Assembly: GCA_030544215.1 (NCBI GenBank)
Contig: JARZZO010000003.1
Location: 20,469,879-20,533,878 of the forward strand
Length of the DNA: 64,000 nt
DNA from: Zantedeschia hybrid cultivar
Taxonomy: Eukaryota > Streptophyta > Magnoliopsida > Alismatales > Araceae
Direction: 5' to 3'
Position numbers and translations under genes: made by a program. The notes beneath the pieces were generated by a model, which saw nothing but the letters and a program-made list of their open reading frames with translations, searched no databases and was not told where the DNA came from. Below, piece by piece: positions 20,561 through 30,758 of the stretch (position 1 is the stretch's first letter; every line of letters starts with the position of its first letter).

Positions 20561-21511
20561 TATCGGATCTTAACTTCAGCTCCCATAACATTAGTTTCTA
20601 GTTTAAATATTACATCATTATTTAACAAGTATAGATTAGGATACAACCCTTATGGATAGTACAACAAGGCATTGGATTGGTGTTTGGGGAGGAAGGCAAC
20701 CATGGATTATGGCCACCCACCTCCCTTTTTTTTAAAAGGAACCTCTGTTTTGAAGGATGTTAGGGCATTATGAAATGTATGCATGTAGGAAAAGTGCTCG
20801 TGTGTGACAATGGTAGTGGATGTGTCGTGGTCTAAAAGAAAAGGAAAGAAGGAGGGAAAGGATCCTAAGACGGGTGAATGAAAATGAGGTAAAAAGTAAA
20901 AGAAGGAGAGAGTTAGGGAAACAAGTGCATTAGGAATGCAGAGGACTCCTCCTTGTCTCCTCTGACTCCCCAACTTCCAGCCTCTGTCCGCCAAAGCTTT
21001 CACCAGACTGGAACCTCAAATCTCTTCAACTTCATCAAAACCAACCAAGCAACCCCTTCTCCGAGAGGAGTTAGAGGGTTTAAGCAGGAGGGAAGAAAAT
21101 AGGGAAAAATCAGGAGTCTAAATCCCTGTTAATCCTTAAGAGCCAATAGGAAACAGTCAAGGGCAGGGGATCGTGGCTATGGCAGTCGCCGGAGTGGGGA
21201 GTGGTCGGAATAGTGGGGTGTAAGGGTCGTAACTGGAGGAGAACATGGGAAGACAAGGTCAAGGGGATTGTGGGAAGGTGGACAACAAAGAATTCTGCGT
21301 TCCACTTTTGTGGAAGGCAGCAAAGTCCGCCTTCCACTTTCAAAGGTGGAAGGCAGTAAAGTCCGCCTTCCACAAAAATTGGAAGGGGGTGATTAGTTAA
21401 TGGGCTTAATGATTTAATGGGCTGAATTAGGTGGGGGAAATGTGACGAATTATGGTGGTGATACAGGTTTTATGACCAAAGAGTGTCCAAAATCAGGTGT
21501 TTACATGTACC
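20561..21511. other. Non-coding spacer with a hairpin repeat
   Basis: No recognisable coding sequence. It contains two copies of GTGGAAGGC-N10-GCCTTCCAC (annotated separately). It may be LTR or leader sequence of one of the adjacent remnants, but I cannot define ends. Confidence 0.4.
21310..21373. repeat. Two GTGGAAGGC-N10-GCCTTCCAC inverted-repeat units
   Basis: Unit 1: arms 21310-21318 and 21329-21337. Unit 2: arms 21346-21354 and 21365-21373. Arms are 9-bp perfect inverted repeats; the spacers AGCAAAGTCC and AGTAAAGTCC are both 10 nt, the same spacing as the GGCGTC units elsewhere. Confidence 0.8.
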
Positions 21512-23816
21512 TTTGAGCAATTCTTCTGATAGCTCTTTTCTCCTCAATAGTGGCTTCTTATGGGTATGATTGATCTTCACAATATTTAGCAATCTCATAA
21601 TATCATGGTTTCTCCTCATCTTTCAGTTCTTTTTGCAGCTCTAACAACATGATTTCTCTTTTCTCTATAATGTCTCCATCCCGAACTTTCTTCAATAGTT
21701 TCTCCTTAACCTTAAGAAAAGTAGGGTCCTCTATAACAAGAGAGAGATGTCTATAGACAATGATAGATTCGAAATGACTGTTGAGTGGGAAATCCTAGGA
21801 AGATGCGAGAGAAGCGAGAGCATCGACTAGAATATTTTAGTTTTGAGGAACATGGACGAAGATCAATGTATTGAACAGCTTGGCATAAGCATATGTGAGT
21901 TCTTGATAAGGCTTGAGTTTGGGATCAAGGGTGCGGTACTTGGTGAGCACTTGACGAAGGATGAGTTGACTATCACCTATGATTCACAATTTGGTAGTAC
22001 CATGAAGATGAGCCACCTCGAGGTTGGCAAGGAGAGCCTCATACTCAGCTATATTGTTTGTAACAGGAAAGGCAAGCTGAAAAGCCTGAGGAATGGTGAC
22101 ACTTTTTGGTGATAGGAAAACAACGTCAATATCCTTATCATGAGAATTCAGAGCTCCATCAAAATGCAGAGTCTACATGTCATTAGTCAATTTGTTTATG
22201 GACATCAATTCCTCATCTAGAAACTCCAATCGAACTGGATCAAATCTGGGAAGAGGGTGATGAGCAAGGTGTTCTACTATGGCATAGCCCTTAATTACTT
22301 TATGTTGAATGTATGTAATGTCAGATTGAGAAAGGAAGTTTTGCCATCATCCTAATCTGTCTGTAAGGATAGATTTTTCAAGCAGGAATTTGATAGGATT
22401 CATCCTAGCGATGAGATGGACTTCATAGGCTAGAAAGTAATGTTTCAGTTTCTAAACCGCCCATACTAGTGTAGCATAAGTCTTCTCCATCGCCGTGTAT
22501 TTTTGATCTACGGGGTTGAGAAGTTTAGAGAGATAGTGGCTGCCCTCTCCTTCCGTTCTTCATCTTCTTGTGCCAAGACAGTCCCTACCGAATCATCCAG
22601 GACAGAAATATATAGAATCAAATGTTTTCTCAGAGATGGTGGTCTCAAGACAAGAAAACTTGCTAGATATCTCTTCAGTCCATTGAATGCTTTCTTGATA
22701 CTTATCGTTTCAATCGAATTTAACTCCCGACTTGGTAAGCTCGTAGAATGGCCTACAACTCTATGAGTGTTGAGAGACAAAACGGCGGATAAATTGTAAC
22801 CTCCCGATCAATACTCTTAACTCCTTCAAATTTTTGGGAGGTGGCATTTCTATGATGCCCTTGCCTTATTGAGATCGATCTCAATGCCCGTTTGCTCACG
22901 ATAAATCCTAGCAGCTTTTTGGAAGAAACACCAAATATACACTTCCTGAGATTTATTTTCAATTGGTATTCCCTTGAACCTTGCAATACCTTAGCCTAGA
23001 CCTCAACATGATCAGCTCTAGTTATAGATTTTACCAAAAGATCATCCACATATACTTCCAAATGAACATGCATCATGTCATGAAATATTTTCATCATGGC
23101 CCTTTGGTAGGTGGCGCCAACATTCTTCAGTCCAAACAGCATGAACACATAGTAATACGTTCCCCAAGGTGTAGTGAACGATGTCTTTTCTTGATCTTCT
23201 TCTGCCAATCGAATTTGATTATACCCCGAGAAGCCATGCATAAAAGACAGAGTTTCATATCCAACTGTGTTATCAATGAGGACATCAATGTGAGGCAATG
23301 GAAAATCATCTTTAGGACACACTCTGTTCAAGTCCCAAAAGTCAATACAAATTCTGACTCTTTCATCTTTCTTCATGATTGGAACTATATTTGCAACCTA
23401 TTGAGGATAAAGGACAACTCTAATGAATTTAGCCTTATGCAATTTGTCAACCTCCTCCTTCATTTCCAAGGCCGTCTGAGGGGAGGAATTGCCTTAATTT
23501 CTGTTTGACCGAGTTAGCTCCAGGTTTCAAAGTCAACCTGTGTTCTACCAAAGATGAGTCTAACCCCGACATATCCCTTATAGCTCCAGGAAAAAGTGTC
23601 CTTGTAATCCCTAAGAACCTGAACTAAAGTCTCTTCGTCTGATATGGAAAGATTTTTATTGATGAGGACGACATTAGGTTCACCTTCAGTTCCTAAGTTG
23701 ATTTTCTTGGTGGGTTCTTCTATAGTAGTTGATCGGTCATCAAATATCTTCATTCCGCTAGCATATGCCTCAGCTGCGTCCTCACCTTCTTCTTCACCTT
23801 CAATCATAGGGTCATT
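21512..23816 (-). pseudogene. TAT-like gypsy pol remnant (RT and dual RNase H)
   Basis: Minus-strand sequence corresponds part by part to 35690-37990 of the intact TAT-like pol. It has the acidic AAEAYASG linker, RT with LPHIDVLIDNTVGYETLSF and a preserved EVYVDDLLVKS (about 23010), the gypsy RNase H (LILYISVLDDSVGTVLAQEDEE, in part, about 22570) and the second RNase H (22000-22170). Stops and frameshifts occur throughout. Integrase is missing to the left, and to the right the sequence is cut at 23817 by the copia A LTR. It is an older relative of the element at 28307-48061, and copia A inserted into it. Confidence 0.85.
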
Positions 23817-25402
23817 TGTAAGGAATCTCCGGAACGCAGCGGAAAAATAAAACAATTCATCGTATTGATTGCTACGATCATAAAATGGACATTATAAAAT
23901 AACTGGGAAGAACCGTTCTTCACCTTTGCGGAGTTTTGAATCTCCCGTGGATTGAACCGTTTTGGTAATCGCGTACGCGCACGATCTCTAGAGGTTTCCA
24001 CACGAACTCCCGACGCAGACGCGATTTCCTCCTCGTCTTGAGTACTTCGACCCGATCTCAAATCCACCATACAGTTGAGAAGAGAGAGAGATCTTCAAGA
24101 GAGAGACAGAGGGAGAGAGAGAGAAGACAAAGAAAATCCCTAGACTTGTGGTGTTGTATACGTATGCCGCCACCACCCACCCCTTGGCCTCCTTTTATAA
24201 GAAATATAATAAGCACAAGGTTTAATTCTCATGATTATCCAAGATCTTGGCCTTAGATAATTCTCCATTTAAATATTCATGTTTATCCTGCGGCTTTTCA
24301 CAAAAATCCAGATAACTATAATATTTAACATCTCTCACCGTCTTACTAGAACTCTCATGTGTGTGACCCTCCAGGTTCATATATCAGTCTGGTTTCAGAC
24401 CCATTAAACTTAGAACTAATTCTAAAGTTTAGTATTTATTAATTATTATTTAAACATCATATGTTAAATAATTAATTCAATAAATAAGTGGTTTATGATG
24501 ATTAATCCACTTGACCTTCTGACCATGAACGGCACCAAACACTACCTCATGATCCCAGAAGATATAAGGGATATTATTCCTTTTATTTGAACCTTTCCAT
24601 CTACAGATACCGCACAGATAAAATCCTTCACTCATCCAATGTCCCAATAACGCAAGGGTATGGTTTTATAGTCAAACCCTTTCTCGCATTATTTAGATAG
24701 ATTCCAGTACTCAGTTAACTTCTAGAAAGATATCTCTTTCAGTTGACCTAGGCCAAGGATTTCTGTGTACACATCCATAGGACATTCTCTCTCCAGTCGT
24801 ATACCAAGAGTGAGTGATCCCCTGTTGTTCACTCAATTACCTTCGCAAGCTTTCCACTCTGTCTGAGAGACTAACTATCATGGACTTAATGGTTAAAGTC
24901 CACAAGGCAGAGAATCAAGTCACAATGGTCTATAATCAAGGTATCATTAGTGACTCAGGTCAAAGGACCAACTGCGCTACTGCAACGATTGAATTCTCTG
25001 ATTGACTATCAGGTATAATGACCATTCAGGAATTCTTATTCAGATCTGTTCAGTGAACTCATTCTCTAATGAGCATCCACAAGCTTGTCTTAGTGTCACC
25101 ACACGAGTGAATGTGAGATCATTCACCCTCATCGCATGAGCAGAAAGAACCTGTGTCGATCTTATCGGATATTTAATGTCCAATTCAAATATCCAATGAT
25201 CGAGAACTGTTTAAGACAAGTGACTAAGAATATTGATCTCATTATCATAATCTCATCATAATTCAATATCCCATACATTTGTCTACGCACCTTCATTACG
25301 ATAGTTAATCTGCGAGAACTATAAATGAAGAAATGATTGCCTTTATTAATGTTTAGGACAAGAATGTACAAAGATTGGCTTTAAGGCCACCCAATTCTAT
25401 CA
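23817..25402 (-). repeat. 3' LTR of copia A (1586 bp)
   Basis: On the minus strand it runs from TGATAGAATTGGGTGG to GATTCCTTACA. It matches 51741-53134 along the whole shared length. Copia C's LTR (59971-61556) has the same length and matching 5' phrases. A GA/CT-rich tract lies at 24070-24140. It abuts the TAT-like pol remnant on the left. Confidence 0.85.
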
Positions 25403-25710
25403 TTCTTCCACTTGGACTAAAGCCAATCACCCATATGTATAAGTCCCATAGACTTAAGGTAACGTTCTAAATTGTTTTGAGACAATGGCTTAGTTAAGGG
25501 ATCTACTACAATATCTATGGATGACTTTATTAATATTTAGAGCTAGAATGTACAAAGATTGGCTTTAACGCCACCAAATTCTATCGTTCTCCCACTTGGA
25601 CTAAAGCCAATCATCTATATGTATAAGTCCCATAGACTTAAGGTGACATTCTAAATTGTTTTGAGACAATGGCTTAGTCAAGGGATCTGCTACATTATCT
25701 TCGGATGAGA
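25341..25710 (-). repeat. 184-bp tandem duplication across the PPT/LTR border of copia A
   Basis: 25341-25523 and 25525-25710 are near-identical; both include TGTACAAAGATTGGC, CCCATAGACTTAAGGT and TTTTGAGACAATGGCTTAG. The unit spans the end of RNase H, the purine tract (read on minus as AAGTGGGAGAA in one copy, AAGTGGAAGAA in the other) and the first about 60 bp of the LTR. The outer copy keeps the TG start (25401-25402 on plus: CA). Confidence 0.85.
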
Positions 25711-28301
25711 CTTTCTCAACCATTATATCTCCTTTGGCAATTATCTCACGGATCAGATGAAATCATCTCAAAATGTGCTTTGACTTTTGATGTGATCTAG
25801 GCTCCTTTGCTTGAGCTATTGCCCCATTGTTGTCATACAATAATGGAACAGAATCTGAAATGCTTGGGACTACTCCAAGTACAAAGATGAACTTCTTCAT
25901 CCAAACCGCCTCCTTAGCCGCTTCAGCTACAACGATGTATTATGCTTCGGTCGTCGAATCTGCAGTTGTTTCTTGTTTGGAACTTTTCCAACTCACTGCA
26001 CCTTCATGTAACATGAACACAAATCCAGACATGGATTTGCTGTCATCTATATTCGACTGGAAGCTCGTCAGTAAACCATCGAAGCTCCAAGTCGTTTTCT
26101 CTATAGACGAGAAATAGATCCTTAGTCCGTCTCAAGTATCTAAGGATACATTTCACTGCCTTCCAGTGTTCCTCACCTGGATTAGCCTAATATCTATTAG
26201 TGACACTTAGTGGATGTGCCACATCAGGCCTAGTACATATCATTGCATACATGAAAGATCCTATTGCCGAAGCATAAGGAACTCTATCTATGTATGCTTT
26301 CTCTTCATGTGTCTTGGGAGACATTTCTTTAGAGAGATAAATTCCATATCTCATCGGAATGAGACCTCTCTTGAAATTTTTCATGTCAAACTTTTTTACT
26401 ATGGTGTCTATGTACATGGATTGAGATAATCCGAGCATCCTCTTGGATCTATCCCTATAGATCTTAATTCCTAGAATATAGGATGCCTCTCCCAAATCCT
26501 TCATGGAGAAGTTTTTGGATAACCAAATCTTTACTGATGACAACATTCCTACATCATTCCCAATTAGTAGAATATCATCAACATAAAGTACTAAAATGGT
26601 AACCGCGCTCCTACTGGTCTTTTTACATACACAAGGTTCATCTTCATTCTTAATGAAGTCATAAGATTTGATTGCTTCATCAAATCTTAAGTTCCAAATT
26701 CAAGATGTCTGCTTTAATCCATAAATGAATCTTTGCAGCCTGCATACCTTACTTGAATGCTCTTTGAAAGTGAATACTTCAGGTTGTATCATATACACTT
26801 CTTCCTGAAGGTTCCCATTAAGGAACGTTGTTTTCACATCCATTTGTCATATTTCATAATTATATAATACAGCACGACAAGAAGTATTCTAATTGAATTA
26901 ACCATGGCAACTGGGGAAAAAGTTTCGTCATAGTTAATGCCTTGTCTTTGACGATACCCTTTCGCTACCAGCCTTGCCTTGTAAGTATCAATCTGTCCAT
27001 CTGTCTCGATCTTTCTTTTAAAGATCTATTTATTGCCAATATGTACTATACCTTCTGGCAGATTAACCAAGTTCCAAACTTGGTTGGCATACATGGACTG
27101 AATTATTGAATTCATTGCCTCTTGCCATTTCTCTGATTCTTGACTATTCATGGCATCTTAGTAGGTTTGAGGGTCATCATCCTCATTTAAGTGCACTATT
27201 GGTTTGTCGTCATCGATATGTCCAACATATTTTTCAGGCTGCTTAGGCACTCTACCATATCTTTGAATTTCTTGTGTATTATCTTGAACAAGTTCTTGAG
27301 TATAGGTCATCAGATGAGCCAGCATTAATTTGTGAATCTAAAATTTTTTCCAGTTCTATCTTGCTCCTACTGTCTTCTTTTAAAAGACATTCTTTCTCTA
27401 AGAAGACAACTCTTTTTGTGACAAACATCTTTTGATCGCTGGGCTGATAGAAATAATATCCAAAAGTCTTTTTTGGATATCTCGCAAACCTGCATTTCTC
27501 TGTCCTGGAATCTAGTTTATCTAGATCATGTCTTTCGACATGTGCAGGACATCCCCAGAATCTAACATGCTTAAAGTCTGATTGCTTCTCTTTCCATATC
27601 TCATATGGAGTGGAATATATTGACTTACTAGGAACCTTGTTCAACAGACATGCAGCGGATAATAGTACATATCTCCATAAAGAAATTAGAAGTTTAGCAT
27701 AACTCATCATTGATCGTACCATATCTAATAGAGTACGATTTCTCCTTTCCGATACACCATTTAACTGTGCTGTATAGGGAGGAGTCTACTGAGACAAAAT
27801 ACCATTATTCTTAAAATATTGTATGAATTTTGTACTTAAGTATTCACCCCCTAGATCTGATCGAAGAGTCTTGATACTCTTTCCAGTTTGGTTCTCAACT
27901 TCATTTTTAATTCTTTAAATTTTTCAAAGACTCCTTACTTATATTTCATTAAATATATACATTCGTATCTTGAGAAATCATTTGTAAATGAAACGAAGTA
28001 TAAGTAACCGCCCATAACATGAGTGGACATTGGACCACATACATTACTATGTATTAGTTCCAATAATTCCTTAGCTCTTTCTCCATGTCCAGAAAATGAA
28101 GCTTTGGTCATTTTTCCCATGAGACAAGCTTCACAAGTTGCAAATGATTCATAATCAAATGGATCAAGATATCCATTATTGTGCAACTTAATGATCATAT
28201 TCTCACTTATATGACCGAGCCTATAATGTCATAGGTATGATTTATTCACATCTTTATCTATTCGTTCAAGAGACTTATTTACTAGACAAACATCATATGC
28301 A
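25711..28301 (-). pseudogene. copia A pol: integrase, RT and RNase H, broken
   Basis: Read leftwards on the minus strand: GAG-pre-integrase and zinc region (YRLGHISENMIIKLH.., CEACLMGKMTKASF, about 28080-28250), the start of the integrase core (LELIHSNVCGPMSTHVMGG), integrase C-terminal part (27279-27722; NKVPSKSIYSTPYEIW, FWGCPAHV), RT with LYVDDIL (about 26570-26590) and MKDLGEASYILGIKIY (26440-26500), CTRPDVAHPLSV (26210-26240), and RNase H (25740-26120) with two stops. Many frameshifts and stops. The start of the pre-integrase domain lies on the other side of the insertion, at 48067-48200. Confidence 0.85.
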
Positions 28302-28495
28302 ATATCTGTAGACACGCTAATTTTGACGTCATTTCGAGTAAATTTCATATCATATAATAATGCCTCAGAATGGTCTGATATTTAATCATTGATTAATTTT
28401 TATTAATATTTTTGAGTGTCGGGTTTAACAGACATGTTTAAGTTAATCAATTGAATTGATTTTAGCTCAAATTTCAGTTAAAATATGCAGACTTC

Positions 28496-28791
28496 TAAAA
28501 GAAGTCTACTCATATGGACGCCATTTAGAGTTTATTCTTATTTTAGCGTTTAAATTTGAATTTTAATTAATTGATTTATTAAATAAAAGGCGTCTGTAAG
28601 GGTCGACGCGTTTTAGGTTTCCTAAGCTATTTTAACTTCTCTTCCGGATGTTTATCCTTATATTAATTAGTGTAAAAGACGTCTACACACGTGGACGCGT
28701 TTTAGTTAATAAAGATAAAGATAAGTTTTCCCGGATATTTATCCTTATCTTAATTAATCTGAAAGGCGTCAGCCATGGTGGACGCGTTTTA
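28496..28791 (+). repeat. Four GGCGTC-N10-GACGC units upstream of the LTR TATA box
   Basis: Units at 28496-28527 (left half decayed to GAAGTC), 28584-28615, 28673-28704 and 28760-28791, spaced 88-89 bp apart. Spacers TACTCATATG, TGTAAGGGTC, TACACACGTG and AGCCATGGTG are all 10 nt. The regular spacing and the placement upstream of TATA suggest promoter elements. Confidence 0.9.
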
Positions 28792-28890
28792 GATAATTAC
28801 AGATAAAGATGAATTAATCAGTATTTATCTGTCGGTTAAGGTAGATAAATCCTAGATTTTTCTATGTTAATCGCGAACGCAGAAAATGCC

Positions 28891-28898
28891 TATAAATA
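28891..28898 (+). promoter_or_regulatory. LTR TATA box
   Basis: TATAAATA, in GCCTATAAATACC, the only good TATA box in this LTR. Transcription of the genomic RNA would start about 30 bp downstream. The same box in the 3' LTR is at 47322-47329. Confidence 0.75.
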
Positions 28899-29637
28899 CC
28901 TTGCATATCAAAGAGTTAAAAAAAAAAGAGAGAATTGAATTGAGTTGAGCCATAGTGTTATAGCGATTTGAAGATCGAAGCAACAACGTCGGAACGCCGG
29001 AGCGCTGCAATTTCCAGAAGCCGGCGTCCCTTTCAAGATCTTCATCTTTTCAAGGCTCCAACTGGGCATAAGTGTTTCATTTTTGCATTCCATTTTACAT
29101 CTTTATTAGTTTTATTCTCATAATCACTTCATGCAACACACACCACATCATCAATCTTCCAAAACCTATTCGTTTTAAAGGGGTTTCAAAGCCATTAAAC
29201 AAGTGAGTTGCTGTTTAAGTATGTTTAACATCATGATTAGTTTTGATATCACTTCTACTTAAATTCTCATCAGTGTTTCTTCATTTCGTTTTTCTTTCTC
29301 TGCCTCTGCTGCACTCAACAACAACAAGAGATCAAAAGGGGAAATCAAGCACAAAGCCATAAGGACTTCTGGACGATCCTCAACCTCAAACTCAACAGCA
29401 AGAACAAAAGAACAAAGAAATGGCTCTCTTTCTTCAGCCGGCTGAAGGAGGGGAACCAAGGACTCATTCTTCCGCGTTCAAACAGGTAGGCGATCAAAAC
29501 TCTCTTTTGAAACTTTTTAGTTAAAAGTTTCTGGCGATCACTGCACTTTAGTTGCTATTTTTAATAGGTTAGTTTACACTAAACAACATAGTTTTTCATA
29601 TTAATCACACGAGCATTTTCAGCACCTACAGCTCTTT

Positions 29638-29655
29638 TGGCGATCACGGTGGGAC
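29638..29655 (+). other. Primer-binding site of the TAT-like element
   Basis: TGGCGATCACGGTGGGAC lies 7 bases after the LTR end. The TGGCGA..GTGGG form is the kind used by TAT/Ogre elements, unlike the tRNA-Met sites of the other elements here. The exact tRNA needs a database match. Confidence 0.65.
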
Positions 29656-30758
29656 TTGGTCTCGCCATCTTTTAGTTTCTTTTTGTTCTTGCTATCATCA
29701 TGTCGGGCACCCACGGTGCACCATTTGTGTCTCTCGACACGTCCTCACCAATTGGTGAGTGTTTAGTTTAATTAATTTCCCTCGTGCACCACGTACACAA
29801 CCCAGTGGCAAGATCTTGCCCTCCCCTTGATGAGTTCAAAAAAAAAAGATGTTTTTGTGATAAAAATGATGTGTGATTGAGTGATTTCCTAGTTGTTTAG
29901 TTAGTAAATCATCCTGTTTAAAATCTGAAACTAAAAATCTTTGCATGAGTCGATTGTTTACTGCCTTTTACCCTGTTTGAGGAGGATTCGACCCAGAAAA
30001 TCCTCCTGCAAATCTATTTTTGCGAACTAAAAAGCGTCCAGGAACGTTGACGCGTTTCAAAACCGCGTCAGCATACCCAGACGCCTTTTATTCTTCAGAC
30101 TTTCTCTGCTGTTTGCATCTGTTTTTGCGAAAGAATTAAGTTCTGTGTTGAATAGCGTTGACCACCATTGACGCGATTCAGACAGTTTCTTAGTTATTTT
30201 TCAGATCTATTTCTGCGAAAGAATTAAGTTCTGTTTTGAATAGCGTCGACTACCATAGACGCGATTCAGACAGTTTCTTAATTATTTTTCAGTTTCCAGA
30301 TTTCTGTGTTTTGAGTGCTAGCTACCCATTATTTTATTAAGTATTAGAGGCCATCCAGGTCGCATGGCATACGCATTAAGGCGAAAACCCTCCTCTTCTT
30401 AGGAACATATTACTCGACGTTAGCAACTCTCTCTGATTGGGTTGGTCCCTTGATCAGACTAGAGAAGTTGACGTTGAGACCTCCATAAGTCCCCAAAATC
30501 AAGGTATTCCTCCTTGATCATCGGGCTGGTTGTACCAATTGAAGTCCCGGCTAGATTCTGAAAGCGTTGTGAGAGAGAATCCTAGAGAATAACGGTGGAA
30601 ACTGAACTGAAACTAGGATCCTTCCCTGAGCGAAATTGTGGTTTAATCCAATTCAAATAACTCAACAAGGAACCCTAAAATCACGTTAAGCATCCACTTG
30701 TTTGATTAATCTCTGTACAACTTATCTAATTAAATCTTTGAAAAGGGAATCTAATATC
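29656..30758 (+). other. Leader of the TAT-like element with four inverted-repeat units
   Basis: A 1.1-kb untranslated leader. Units GCGTC-N10-GACGC at 30028-30059, 30059-30090, 30149-30180 and 30237-30268. The second has reversed asymmetry (CGCGTC left, GACGCC right). A short upstream frame starts at ATG 29700 (MSGTHGAPFVSLDTSS..) and ends about 22 codons later; it contains GGTGAGTG, which could be a splice donor. No clear acceptor is evident before gag. Confidence 0.7.

Larger units (their letters stand above)
28307..29630 (+). repeat. 5' LTR of the TAT-like element
   Basis: TGTAG..CTACA termini. The U3 part holds four inverted-repeat units (28496-28791) followed about 100 bp later by a TATA box (28891). 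The sequence after the TATA box is CT-rich and carries short frames of no clear meaning. Near-identical to 46737-48061. Confidence 0.93.

Noticed and set aside
29259..29459. Gene in the TAT-like LTRs (both LTRs have the same 66-codon minus frame)
   Set aside because: Duplication is due to LTR identity; no start context or domain supports a protein.
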